Of a stretch of 64,000 nt of DNA, positions 8,206 through 16,520 are shown piece after piece; positions within the stretch are counted from its first letter, which is position 1, and each line of letters begins with the position of its first letter. Where the stretch lies: NCBI RefSeq assembly GCF_024055715.1, contig NZ_JAMXMV010000001.1, forward strand, positions 1,116,001 through 1,180,000. The letters are read 5' to 3'. The stretch comes from Actinoallomurus soli. GTDB taxonomy: Bacteria; Actinomycetota; Actinomycetes; Streptosporangiales; Streptosporangiaceae. Below the pieces are notes generated by a model. It did not search any database. It was not told where the DNA came from and worked only from the letters and a program-made list of their open reading frames with translations. Both the position numbers and the translations under genes were made by a program.

Positions 8206-9369
8206 TTATTCCACGGTCGTACGGCGGCTCGCGAATGTTTCTGACTCCGTAATATGACTCGCCGCCGCGAATCGGCCGGGGGACAGCGCGGCCGGGTCCA
8301 CGCCGTCGGCGGGCGGCGGTGTACGGGTCGCGGCGGCCGCGGCGATCCGGCCGGCGGCGGGCGACGTCTGCACCCCGTACCCGCCGAGGCCGGCGAGCCA
8401 GACGAAACCCGGCGCGTCCGGCGCCTCGCCGACCACCGGAGTGTCGTCCGGCGCCGCGGTCCGCAGCCCCGCCCACGCGCGCCGGACGCCGCGGATCCGC
8501 AGCGTCGTGGCCTCCTCCACGCGCTCGACCGCGCGCGCGACATCGAGGTCGTCCGGGCGCGCGTCGCACGGCGGCACGGGCGTCGCGTCGGACGGGGAGA
8601 CGAGCAGCCGCCCCGACTCCGGCTTGAAGTAGAAGCTGTCGGCCACGTCGGTCACCATCGGCCACCGGGCGGCGTCGACCCCGGCGGGCGGGTCCGCCAT
8701 GAACGCCGTACGGCGCAGCGGGGTGAGGCCCAGCGGACGGACGCCGGCGAGCGCGGCGACCTCGTCCGCCCACGCCCCGGCCGCGTCCACCACGACGGGA
8801 GCGGTGAACTCGCCGGCGTCGGTCGCCGCCCGCCAGAGCCCGCCGGAACGCGACAGGGCCCGTACCCGCGCCCTCATGACGACCGCGCCGCCCCGCGCGC
8901 GGACGCCACGCAGGAACCCCTGGTGGAGCAGGTCGACGTCGATGTCCATCGCGCCCGGCTTGACCATCGCGCGGACGTACCGCCCGGGCCGTACGACGGG
9001 GCAGTGCCGCGTGACCTCGGCGACGTCGACCTCCCGGACGGGGACGGGAGCGGACAGCCCGTCGGCGAGCATGGCGGCGAACTCCTCCTCGCCGCCCGCC
9101 GGGCACAGCGTCAGCACGCCGCGCGGAGCCAGCAGCGGCCCGTCGGCGAAGCCGGGCGGCGGCGTCAAGAGGAACGTCCGGCTCGCGGCGGTGAGCGCCC
9201 GTACGGTGGGGTTGCCGTAGTACTCGGAGAACAGTGCGGCGGACCGGCCGGTCGAGTGGTACCCCGGGACGGCCTCCATCTCCAGGAGCGTGACGTGGCC
9301 GTACTCGGACAGGAAGTAGCCGGCGGCGGCGCCGGCGACGCCGGCGCCCACAACGAGGAAATCGCCCAT
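8206..9369 (-). CDS. FAD-dependent oxidoreductase of the DAO (D-amino acid/glycine oxidase) family
   Basis: 387 residues. The N-terminal FAD dinucleotide motif VVGAGVAGAAAGYFLSEYG is followed by the DAO-type GRSAALFSEYYG segment, a central substrate domain (MDIDVDLLHQGFLRG), VVDAAGAWADEVA, and the C-terminal flavin closing segment FVWLAGLGGYGVQTSPAAG. Such enzymes oxidise amino acids or secondary amines to imines. It is transcribed towards the NRPS-like operon but lies about 595 bp upstream, so membership in the pathway is plausible rather than shown. It could make an imino/keto building block or recycle an amine. The ATG at 9367-9369 lacks a strong ribosome site. Confidence 0.85.
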   Translation of the reverse strand: MGDFLVVGAGVAGAAAGYFLSEYGHVTLLEMEAVPGYHSTGRSAALFSEYYGNPTVRALTAASRTFLLTPPPGFADGPLLAPRGVLTLCPAGGEEEFAAMLADGLSAPVPVREVDVAEVTRHCPVVRPGRYVRAMVKPGAMDIDVDLLHQGFLRGVRARGGAVVMRARVRALSRSGGLWRAATDAGEFTAPVVVDAAGAWADEVAALAGVRPLGLTPLRRTAFMADPPAGVDAARWPMVTDVADSFYFKPESGRLLVSPSDATPVPPCDARPDDLDVARAVERVEEATTLRIRGVRRAWAGLRTAAPDDTPVVGEAPDAPGFVWLAGLGGYGVQTSPAAGRIAAAAATRTPPPADGVDPAALSPGRFAAASHITESETFASRRTTVE

Positions 9370-9515
9370 CTTCGCAAAGGATCACACCGTGCCGGGCGGT
9401 GCAATGGCCGCCCGGCTCCGCGCGGGCTAAGGAATAAAACCGGTCATTGACCGCTATAACGGGCGACCTCTACGGTGCGAGGGCAGAAGAGACAGGTCGG
9501 GACAGGCAGGTACCC

Positions 9516-11030
9516 ATGAGCGGTGTCCAGGGCGACGCCTCGGCGGACGGCGAGGGCGGGCGGACCCTCCGGATCGAGACGCACGGCATCGACGTGATCG
9601 GAGACGCCGACCGCAAGGGACGGCCCCGGCAGCTGTTCTTCCCCTGGTTCGGCGCGAACGTGTCGATCCTCGGCCTGAGCTACGGGTCGTTCGCCCTCGG
9701 CTTCGGCATCTCGTTCTGGCAGGCCCTGCTCGCCGGGCTGGTCGGCATCGTCTTCTCGTTCCTGCTGTGCGGCCTCATCGCGGTCGCGGGCAAGCGCGGG
9801 TCGGTGCCGACGATGGTCCTGAGCCGCGCGGCCTTCGGCGTACGAGGTAACCGGCTGCCGTCGGCCATCTCCTGGCTGCTCACCGTCGGCTGGGAGACGG
9901 TCCTGACCGCCCTGGCGACGATGGCGACCGCCACCGTCTTCGGCCGTCTCGGCTGGGGCGGCGGCACCACCACCAAGGTCGTCGCGCTGATCGTCGTCGC
10001 CGTGCTGATCGTCGGCGGCGGCGTCATCGGGTTCGACCTGATCATGCGCATGCAGGCGGTCATCACCGTCCTCACCGGCGTGCTGACGGTCGTGTACATC
10101 CTCCTGGTCGCGCACCGGATCGAGTGGCACACCGTCAGCGCCATCCACGCGGGCTCCACCCAGGAGGTCATCGGCGCCCTGGTCTTCATGATGACCGGTT
10201 TCGGCCTCGGCTGGGTGAACGCCGCCGCCGACTACTCCCGCTACCTGCCCCGGAACACCTCCGGCGGCGGCGTCGTCGGCTGGACCACCTTCGGCGCCTC
10301 CCTGGCGCCGGCCGTGCTGCTCGTCTTCGGCCTGCTCCTCGCCGGGTCCTCGGCCGGTCTCGGCAAGGCGATCGCCGCCGACCCGATCGGCGCGCTGACG
10401 ACGATCCTGCCGACCTGGTTCCTCATTCCGTTCGCCGCCGTCGCGGTGCTCGGCCTCGTCGGCGGCGCCGTCCTCGACATCTACTCGTCCGGCCTGGCGC
10501 TGCTGGCGGCCGGCCTGCGCGTGCCGCGCTACGCCGCCGCCCTCGTGGACGGCGTGCTCATGATGCTGGGCACCGTCTACGTCGTCTTCGTCTCCGGCGA
10601 CTTCCTCGGCCAGTTCACCGGCTTCCTCACCACCCTCGGCGTCCCCGTCGCCGCCTGGTGCGGCATCATGCTCGCCGACATCGCGCGCCGCCGCCGCGAC
10701 TACGACGAGGCCGACCTCTACCGGCCGGCGGGGCGGTACGGCGACGTTCCGCCGCTGCCCCCGGTCATCCTGCTCGCCGCCACCGCCGTCGGCTGGGGCC
10801 TGGTGACCAACACGGCCGCGAGCTGGCTGAAATGGCAGGGCTACCTCCTGCAGCCGCTCGGCCTCGGCGGCCGTTCCGGCTCCTGGGCCTTCGCCAACCT
10901 GGGCGTCCTCGCCGCCCTCGTCATCGGCTTCGCCGCGACGTGGGCCCTGAACCGCGCGACCGTGCGCGCCCAGGAGACCCGCCCGTCCACGCCGATGGGC
11001 ACCCTCGAGACCGAAGCCACGCAGGCCTGA
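9516..11030 (+). CDS. NCS1-family permease (purine/cytosine/allantoin type)
   Basis: 504 residues with about 12 hydrophobic helices. Family marks: WFGANVSILGLSYGSFALG in TM1, the KRGSVPTMVLSRAAFGVRG loop, GFGLGWVNAAADYSRYLPR before TM6 and late GVPVAAWCGIMLAD. NCS1 carriers import nucleobases, hydantoins or vitamins with H+ or Na+. The ATG at 9516 (preceded by AGGCAGGT) is preferred over an upstream ATG at 9447, which lacks a ribosome site and gives an unlikely N-terminus. It diverges from the flavin oxidase; the substrate is unknown. Confidence 0.88.
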   Translation: MSGVQGDASADGEGGRTLRIETHGIDVIGDADRKGRPRQLFFPWFGANVSILGLSYGSFALGFGISFWQALLAGLVGIVFSFLLCGLIAVAGKRGSVPTMVLSRAAFGVRGNRLPSAISWLLTVGWETVLTALATMATATVFGRLGWGGGTTTKVVALIVVAVLIVGGGVIGFDLIMRMQAVITVLTGVLTVVYILLVAHRIEWHTVSAIHAGSTQEVIGALVFMMTGFGLGWVNAAADYSRYLPRNTSGGGVVGWTTFGASLAPAVLLVFGLLLAGSSAGLGKAIAADPIGALTTILPTWFLIPFAAVAVLGLVGGAVLDIYSSGLALLAAGLRVPRYAAALVDGVLMMLGTVYVVFVSGDFLGQFTGFLTTLGVPVAAWCGIMLADIARRRRDYDEADLYRPAGRYGDVPPLPPVILLAATAVGWGLVTNTAASWLKWQGYLLQPLGLGGRSGSWAFANLGVLAALVIGFAATWALNRATVRAQETRPSTPMGTLETEATQA

Positions 11031-11448
11031 CCGGCCCGCGCGGCGGGCGGGCCACGGCGACCCGCACGAGCCGCCCAGGGTCCGGGGGGAACCCCTCGTT
11101 CGCAGGAGCCGGTCCATGGAACCGCTCTACGCGCGGGAGGGGGATCTCGACCAGCCTGCCGTCATGGATCATCCACAAGCCGAAGCAGTCGTCCTCCTCG
11201 TCATGGATCAGGACCTGCACACTCTCCGGCCGGGGCCACGGCAACGACTCCAGGTGCCTCAGCAGCCCGGAGCGCGAGCGCATCCGTTCGAACTCCGCGG
11301 CCCATCCGATGCCGAAGGATTCGCCCCACTGACTCGCGATCGGTACGAACCGACCTCGCCAACTGCGCTCTTCGTCGTTCCGGGTGAGGGGCTCCATGAC
11401 CTCCGCCGCGTCGAGCGCCAGCACGATCACCTCTGCGAATCTGCTCAT
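10921..11448 (-). CDS. Hypothetical protein convergent with the NCS1 permease
   Basis: A 175-residue frame. The first about 125 residues look like a real soluble protein (FAEVIVLALDAAEVMEPL; VQVLIHDEEDDCFGLWMIHD; acidic and aromatic mix). The last about 50 are Arg/Pro/Gly-rich and lie antisense to the 3' end of the permease, overlapping it by 110 bp. The ATG is at 11446-11448. I do not recognise the family. The tail may be read-through after loss of an original stop. Confidence 0.55.
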   Translation of the reverse strand: MSRFAEVIVLALDAAEVMEPLTRNDEERSWRGRFVPIASQWGESFGIGWAAEFERMRSRSGLLRHLESLPWPRPESVQVLIHDEEDDCFGLWMIHDGRLVEIPLPRVERFHGPAPANEGFPPDPGRLVRVAVARPPRGPVRPAWLRSRGCPSAWTGGSPGRARSRGSGPTSRRSR

Positions 11449-11721
11449 GCCGAGGAATACGACCGCACGCCCGGATCTCAGGCAATCGGTTTACCGGCGG
11501 CGGAGGCGGCGTTGCGGACCGCGGACACCGACGCGCTCCTGGCGGCGGCGAACGTCGCGGACGCGATGGGGTCGTGGGTGCGAGGTTCCCATGCCCTGGA
11601 GGCGGTGGCGGAGGCCCTGCGGTCGGCGGGCCCGGACTGACGTGAACCGGATGGGATCTTCGGCCGTAGGCAGGGACGACGACTACGGCTAAAGTCGGAT
11701 CACGCTGTCCAAGGAGAGCTC
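11449..11721 (+). other. Intergenic stretch with a possible gene remnant
   Basis: The plus-strand frame ending at TGA 11640 encodes about 40 residues that look genuinely protein-like (ADTDALLAAANVADAMGSW then ALEAVAEALRSAGPD, alanine-rich helices) but has no in-frame ATG or GTG with a ribosome site downstream of the antisense gene start. It could be the C-terminal remnant of a decayed gene or start at a TTG near 11510. The remaining 80 bp lead to the Smr gene. Confidence 0.3.
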
Positions 11722-11970
11722 ATGACGCTCACGCTCGACCTCCATCCGATCTTCCAGAGCCAGCGCGACGTCGATCAGGCCGTCCGTTCGATGATGTTCA
11801 GGGCGGCGAAGTCGGATGTCGAGCGTGTGATCATCATCCCCGGCAAGGGCTCTCAGAAGCTGAAGAACCGCGTGCTCGCCCTCTTGCGGCAGCCGCACCT
11901 GAAGAAGCTGTACAAGGCCGTCGAGCCCGATCCGGAGAACCTCGGGCGGGTGATCGTACGCTTCCGGTAG
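11722..11970 (+). CDS. Smr-domain protein
   Basis: 82 residues forming little more than one Smr domain: LDLHPIFQSQRDVDQAV (the LDLHG-like start), VIIIPGKGSQKLKNRVLALL (the HGKG-type loop with IPGKG) and a final GRVIVRFR strand. Smr domains are nucleases or nicking enzymes associated with MutS2 and RNA surveillance; stand-alone versions are poorly characterised. Here the usual loop His (HGKG) is Pro-Gly-Lys-Gly. AAGGAG precedes the ATG. It is a single-gene unit converging on the XRE regulator. Confidence 0.8.
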   Translation: MTLTLDLHPIFQSQRDVDQAVRSMMFRAAKSDVERVIIIPGKGSQKLKNRVLALLRQPHLKKLYKAVEPDPENLGRVIVRFR

Positions 11971-11999
11971 TCGCCTGGGACCTGCCGGGCGGACGGCGG

Positions 12000-12269
12000 C
12001 TACGAGACGACTTCCAGCGGTAGGTCGTTGCCGCGCCAGGTGGCCGCCAACTCCTCGACCGGCACGTTGAGCGCCTCGCCGAGGCAGACGATGGTGCCGA
12101 ATCCGGGGGACGGCAGTCGTCCGGTCTCGATCTTGCGGAGGGTCTCCGGCGAGATGCCGGCCGCGTGCGCGACCTCCGCCAGGTCGCGTCCCGCTCGCGC
12201 GTGGCGTAGCAGCACGCCGAGACGCCTTCCGGCTTCGATCTGCTCCGGGGTGAGCGGTTGGCGGACCAT
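12000..12269 (-). CDS. XRE-family helix-turn-helix regulator
   Basis: 89 residues. The HTH spans about 20-75: GRRLGVLLRHARAGRDLAEV, AHAAGISPETLRKIETGR, FGTIVCLGEALNVPVEEL. The ATG at 12267-12269 follows GAGGGC; an upstream in-frame start at 12305 would run into the operator region and is rejected. It is divergent from methionine aminopeptidase, with a 32-bp palindrome between them that is probably its binding site. It likely represses both itself and the peptidase. Confidence 0.85.
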   Translation of the reverse strand: MVRQPLTPEQIEAGRRLGVLLRHARAGRDLAEVAHAAGISPETLRKIETGRLPSPGFGTIVCLGEALNVPVEELAATWRGNDLPLEVVS

Positions 12270-12310
12270 GCCCTCAGGATAGAGGTGGTATTTGTATACC
12301 CGCAAGCGTT

Positions 12311-12342
12311 AGAGTTGCCGGTATAACTATACCGACAACTCT
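12311..12342. promoter_or_regulatory. 32-bp palindromic operator between XRE gene and map
   Basis: Two 15-base arms (AGAGTTGCCGGTATA and its complement with one mismatch) face each other over a 2-nt centre. A second imperfect copy of the core (GGTAT...ATACC, 12288-12300) lies just upstream, sharing the GGTATA half-site. Position, 18 bp before the map start and about 40 bp before the XRE start, fits an autoregulatory operator overlapping both promoters. Confidence 0.7.
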
Positions 12343-12359
12343 GTGACGTGAGGTATTTC

Positions 12360-13151
12360 GTGATCGACCTGAAGACGCCTGCGGAGATCCAGCGCATGCA
12401 TGTGACCGGGCGTTTCGTCGCCGAGGTGCTCTCCGAGGTCGGCCGGCTCGCTGACGTGGGCGTCAACCTGCTGGACCTGGAGCACCACGCGCGCGGAATG
12501 ATCAAGCGGCGCGGGGCGGAGTCGTGCTACTGGGACTACGCGCCGTCGTTTGGGCATGGACCGTTCCGCAACGTCATCTGCCTGTCCGTCAACGACGCCG
12601 TCCTGCACGGCCTGCCTCATGACTACACACTGCGCGACGGGGACGTCCTCAGTGCGGACCTCGCGGTCAGCATCGACGGCTGGGCGGCCGATTCGGCGTA
12701 CACGATCGTGGTCGGCACTGCCGCCGAGGAGGATCTGCGGCTCATCCGCGCCACCGAGGAGGCGCTGGAGGCGGCGATCGAGGTGGCGCGTCCGGGCAAC
12801 CGCCTGGGTGACATCTCGGCGGCCATCTGGGCGGTGGCCCGCGACCACGGCTATCCGGTCAACACCGAGTTCGGCGGCCACGGCATCGGCCGTACCATGC
12901 ACGAGGAGCTGCACGTTCCCAACAAGGGCCGCGCAGGACGCGGCCTGAAGCTCCGGCCGGGGCTGACCCTCGCACTCGAACCCTGGTTCGCCCGTACGAC
13001 CGACCGGATCATCTACGACGACGACGGCTGGACCATCCGGTCGGCCGACGGCTCACGCACCGCCCACTCCGAGCACACGATCGCCATCACCGAGGACGCC
13101 CCCCTGGTGCTCACCCGGCGTGAGGAGGAGATGAGTTCGCCGGGTCGGTGA
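12360..13151 (+). CDS. map: Type I methionine aminopeptidase
   Basis: 263 residues of the M24 pita-bread fold. Metal ligands appear in order: Asp in LSADLAVSIDGWAADSAYT (two Asp), His in GGHGIGRTMHEE, Glu in ALEPWF and the final Glu in HSEHTIAI. The enzyme removes initiator Met from nascent proteins. GTG at 12360 is chosen because GTGAGG sits 6 nt upstream and the N-terminus (IDLKTPAEIQRM) then matches the family; a GTG at 12348 has no ribosome site. This is likely a second, regulated MAP beside the housekeeping copy, controlled by the divergent XRE protein. Confidence 0.9.
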   Translation: MIDLKTPAEIQRMHVTGRFVAEVLSEVGRLADVGVNLLDLEHHARGMIKRRGAESCYWDYAPSFGHGPFRNVICLSVNDAVLHGLPHDYTLRDGDVLSADLAVSIDGWAADSAYTIVVGTAAEEDLRLIRATEEALEAAIEVARPGNRLGDISAAIWAVARDHGYPVNTEFGGHGIGRTMHEELHVPNKGRAGRGLKLRPGLTLALEPWFARTTDRIIYDDDGWTIRSADGSRTAHSEHTIAITEDAPLVLTRREEEMSSPGR

Positions 13152-13184
13152 CGGCCGGACCGCCCGTGAGGCCCGTGGGCTGCG

Positions 13185-14045
13185 TCAGGCGTCGGGTTCC
13201 TCGGGCCGGACGGTGTGATCGGCGGCGGATTCGGCGCGGCGGTCGGCCAGCTTGCGGGGGACCTGGGCCAACCGCAGGGTCGTGACCAGCAGGATTCCGC
13301 CGACCATGTTGCCGGCCGCCGCCAGGGCGGCGGCGCCGGCCCAGTCGGCGTAGCCGTACGGGGCGTGCCCCGTCTGCAGGCCGGCGAAGATCAGCAGCGA
13401 GCTCACCACGGCGTGGTTGAGGCCGCCTCCGCCGAGCAGGAAGCCCGTCGTCACGGCGGGCACGAGCTTCACCCCGGGCGACGTGCTGGAGTGCTGCATC
13501 CAGGTCATCAGCGTCATGACCACCCCGGCGAGGATCGCGAGCGCCAGGGCGCGCCAGGTGGCGCCGAGGTCGATGTAGCGCGCGCCCGCCTCCACCGCGG
13601 TGGGGGGCAGCCGGGGGAACCCGATGTCGACGATGTAGGTCAGGATCCATCCGGCGGCGAGGTTGGCCGCCAGCGTGACCGACCAGAGCCTGATCAGCTC
13701 GCGGTAGGTGGCCTGACGGGCGACGACCGTCATGACGGGGATCAGGAAGTCCTCGGTGAACAGCTCGCTGCCGGCCATCGTCAGGGCGACGAATCCCACG
13801 GCGAAGGCCAGCCCGGCGACCAGCTCCTTTCCGGGGGATCCGGCCATGGCGTCCTCGACCAGCAGCAGCGCGAGGACGCCGGTCACGATGTCGACGCCGC
13901 CGACCAGCCCGGTCGCCACCAGCGGCAGCCACGGCCGTGACAGCCGGCGGCGCCCCTCGTCGACGACCCGGGTGAACGTCTCTTCGAGGGCGACCGGCCG
14001 GGATGACTCCTTCGGCCGGTCATCCTCACCGGGGCGCGTTCCCAT
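13185..14045 (-). CDS. Formate/nitrite transporter (FNT) family channel
   Basis: 286 residues with six membrane segments. FNT marks include GGVDIVTGVLALLL in TM1, FVALTMAGSELFTEDFLIPV around TM2, the re-entrant ANLAAGWILTYI region, GVVMTLMTWMQHSS and a late AGNMVGGILLVTTLRLAQ. FNT proteins are pentameric channels for formate, nitrite or hydrosulfide. The longer N-terminal tail is hydrophilic. ATG 14043-14045 follows GGAGGCAGG. It is convergent with map and 148 bp from TetR; given the hydrogenase and hypoxia genes further on, anaerobic anion export is plausible. Confidence 0.85.
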   Translation of the reverse strand: MGTRPGEDDRPKESSRPVALEETFTRVVDEGRRRLSRPWLPLVATGLVGGVDIVTGVLALLLVEDAMAGSPGKELVAGLAFAVGFVALTMAGSELFTEDFLIPVMTVVARQATYRELIRLWSVTLAANLAAGWILTYIVDIGFPRLPPTAVEAGARYIDLGATWRALALAILAGVVMTLMTWMQHSSTSPGVKLVPAVTTGFLLGGGGLNHAVVSSLLIFAGLQTGHAPYGYADWAGAAALAAAGNMVGGILLVTTLRLAQVPRKLADRRAESAADHTVRPEEPDA

Positions 14046-14193
14046 GACCTGCCTCCCGCGCCGGATCGAGCGCTGCCGGGGTGCGATGACCTGCCCTTTC
14101 GCTCCATCCTCACGCATCGCGGGGCGCGGGTTCGGGGCGGAGGGGCCGTACGCCGGCGAACGCGGGCCGGACAAGGCCGGCCACGGCCCGGGC

Positions 14194-14886
14194 TCAGGCC
14201 TCGGGGACCGGCTCCCGCCGGCTCGCGGCGATCCGGTGGGCGCAGCGGGCCGCGTGGTCCGGGGCGGCGCCGATGCCGACGGCCAGTTTCGTTCCCAGCG
14301 GCAGCAGGTGGCACTCGACCGGATCGTCGTCGCCGTCGAAGAAGCCGGCTATCTCCAGCAGGACGTAGCCGTGGATGGCGCTCCAGATCTGGGCCGCCGC
14401 CGCGTCCGGCTTCTCCTCGCAGGCGCCGCTCGCCTCCATGACGCGGGTCACGGCGGTGACGAGCCGGCCGAACGCGGTCTGCCCCTCCGGCAGGTCGTTC
14501 CCGACGCTCGACGCGACGAGATCCTTGCCGTTCTGCCGGCCGACGGGCGGGATTACGCCGAACATCAGCCGGTACAGCTGGGGGTTCGCCAGCGCGTGGT
14601 CGCGGTAGGCGAGCCCGAGCGCGAGCAGGTCCACGACCGGGTCGTCACTGCGCGGAGCCGCCTCCAGGCGCCGGTCGAACCGGGCGAAGCCCTCCCGTAC
14701 GACCTCCGTGATCAGCCCGCCCATGCCCCCGAAATGCGTGTAGACCGCCATCGTCGACAGGCCGACCTCGGCCGTCAGACGGCGGGCCTGCAGGGCCTCG
14801 GGGCCGTCGGCGGCCAGGAGGCGGAGCGCGGCCGACAGCAGGCGGTCGCGCGGGTGCGCCTCGGCCGCGGGATCTTGCGCACTCAC
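14194..14886 (-). CDS. TetR-family repressor, likely controls the carotenoid oxygenase
   Basis: 230 residues. The TetR HTH lies at about 12-58 (RDRLLSAALRLLAADGPEAL, LTAEVGLSTMAVYTHFGG), followed by a helical ligand domain with a TetR_C_13-like WSAIHGYVLLEIAGFF segment. The likely start is GTG 14884-14886 (VSAQDPAAEAH); no strong ribosome site, and the two operators begin 14 bp upstream, so start and operator nearly touch. It is divergent from the carotenoid oxygenase. Confidence 0.85.
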   Translation of the reverse strand: MSAQDPAAEAHPRDRLLSAALRLLAADGPEALQARRLTAEVGLSTMAVYTHFGGMGGLITEVVREGFARFDRRLEAAPRSDDPVVDLLALGLAYRDHALANPQLYRLMFGVIPPVGRQNGKDLVASSVGNDLPEGQTAFGRLVTAVTRVMEASGACEEKPDAAAAQIWSAIHGYVLLEIAGFFDGDDDPVECHLLPLGTKLAVGIGAAPDHAARCAHRIAASRREPVPEA

Positions 14887-14899
14887 CTTGCCATCATGC

Positions 14900-14935
14900 C
14901 ATAACGGTGTTATGCCTAGAAATAACGGTGTTATG
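14900..14935. promoter_or_regulatory. Twin TetR operators
   Basis: Two copies of the perfect inverted repeat ATAAC-GGT-GTTAT at 14901-14913 and 14922-14934, centres 21 bp apart, i.e. on the same DNA face. The first copy extends to CATAAC...GTTATG. They occupy the whole gap between the TetR gene and the carotenoid oxygenase start (14962), so a bound TetR dimer pair would block both. Confidence 0.8.
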
Positions 14936-14961
14936 CCCGACGATCGACGAGAGCGTGGATC

Positions 14962-16407
14962 ATGAGCAACCCCTTCCTCGAAGGCGGGTTCGCACCCGTC
15001 CGGCAGGAGCACACGGTCACCGATCTGCCCGTGACCGGGACGATCCCCGCGCAGCTGGACGGCAGGTACCTGCGCAACGGGCCGAATCCCGTGGCCGAGG
15101 TCGACCCGGAGACGTACAACTGGTTCACCGGCGACGGGATGGTGCACGGCGTCCGGATCCGCGACGGGCGGGCCGAGTGGTATCGCAACCGCTGGATCCG
15201 TACGCCCCGGGTCGCCGCCGCGCTCGGCGAGGCCTTCCGGTCGGGCCGGAGTAGCGCGCCGCTGCACGGGACGGGAGCCAACACCAACGTGATCGGTCAC
15301 GCGGGCCGCACGCTCGCGCTGGTCGAGGCGGGGCTCGCCATCCAGGAGCTCACCGACGAACTCGACACGGTCGGGTTCTGCGACTTCGACGGGACGCTGC
15401 CCGGCGGCTACACCGCGCACCCCAAACGGGATCCCGAGACCGGAGAACTGCACGCGGTGTCGTACTTCTTCGGCCGCGGCAACGAGGTGCGGTACTCGGT
15501 GATCGACCGCGCCGGGCACGCGCGCCGTACCGTGGACGTCCGCGTCACCGGCAGCCCGATGATGCACGACTTCTCGCTCACCGAGTCCCACGTCGTGTTC
15601 TACGACCTGCCCGTGACCTTCGACGCGCGGCAGGCCGCCGAGGTCTCGGTGCCGCGGTTCCTGCGCGCCCCCGCCCGGCTGGTGATGTCCGCGCTGGTCG
15701 GACGCGTGCGGGTCCCCGATCCGATCGTCGCGGCGGCGGGAGGGCGGAGCGGTGCGGGCCACCGGATGCCCTACCGGTGGAACCCCGCGTACCCGGCCCG
15801 GGTCGGCGTCATGCCGCGCTCCCGGAACGCCGGCGACGTCCGGTGGTTCGAGGTGGAGCCGTGCTACGTCTTCCATCCGCTGAACGCCTACGACGACGGC
15901 GACACGATCGTCCTCGAGGTGGTCCGGCACGCCAGGATCTTCGACCGGGACCTGCGGGGGCCGACGGAGGGGACGCCCGTCCTGGCCCGCTGGACCGTCG
16001 ACCTGACCGCCGGGAAGGTCCGTGAGGAGCAGGTGGACGATCAGGCGCAGGAGTTCCCCCGGATCGACGAACGCCTCATCGGCCGTCGGCACCGCTACGG
16101 CTACGCGCTGGCGCTGAGCCACGGGGTCACGGCGTCCGACACGATCCTCAAGCACGACGTGACGCGCGGAACGACCGTACGGCGTTCCTTCGGGGCGGGC
16201 CGGCAGGCCGGTGAGTTCGTCTTCGAACCGTCCTCGCCCGGCGCGGCGGAGGACGACGGCGTGCTGATGGGGTTCGTCGGCGACCCGGCCGCCGGCCGTA
16301 CCGACCTGATGCTGCTCGACGCGGGCACCCTGGAGACCGTCGCCGCCGTCCACCTCCCGGTGCGCGTGCCCGCCGGCTTCCACGGGAACTGGGTGCCCTC
16401 CCCGTAG
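14962..16407 (+). CDS. Carotenoid cleavage oxygenase family protein
   Basis: 481 residues of the seven-bladed-propeller, non-heme iron family. The four iron His are visible in YTAHPKRD, PMMHDFSL, VFHPLNAY and the C-terminal GFHGNWVPSP. The N-terminal DGRYLRNGPNP and GDGMVHGVRI are family signatures. Members split conjugated double bonds in apocarotenoids, lignostilbenes or similar substrates using O2. No carotenoid biosynthesis genes are nearby, so a xenobiotic or stilbene substrate is as likely as a carotenoid. Control by the divergent TetR is inferred from the twin operators. Confidence 0.92.
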   Translation: MSNPFLEGGFAPVRQEHTVTDLPVTGTIPAQLDGRYLRNGPNPVAEVDPETYNWFTGDGMVHGVRIRDGRAEWYRNRWIRTPRVAAALGEAFRSGRSSAPLHGTGANTNVIGHAGRTLALVEAGLAIQELTDELDTVGFCDFDGTLPGGYTAHPKRDPETGELHAVSYFFGRGNEVRYSVIDRAGHARRTVDVRVTGSPMMHDFSLTESHVVFYDLPVTFDARQAAEVSVPRFLRAPARLVMSALVGRVRVPDPIVAAAGGRSGAGHRMPYRWNPAYPARVGVMPRSRNAGDVRWFEVEPCYVFHPLNAYDDGDTIVLEVVRHARIFDRDLRGPTEGTPVLARWTVDLTAGKVREEQVDDQAQEFPRIDERLIGRRHRYGYALALSHGVTASDTILKHDVTRGTTVRRSFGAGRQAGEFVFEPSSPGAAEDDGVLMGFVGDPAAGRTDLMLLDAGTLETVAAVHLPVRVPAGFHGNWVPSP

Positions 16408-16520
16408 CCCGGGCGCTCACTCCCGGCGACGGACCGGCTGGAACCGGTATGTCCCCCGCGGCGTCTGGGAGATGTTCCGGTGCGAAGCACCATGAGTTCG
16501 GCCCAGGGGAGAGTCGGGGA

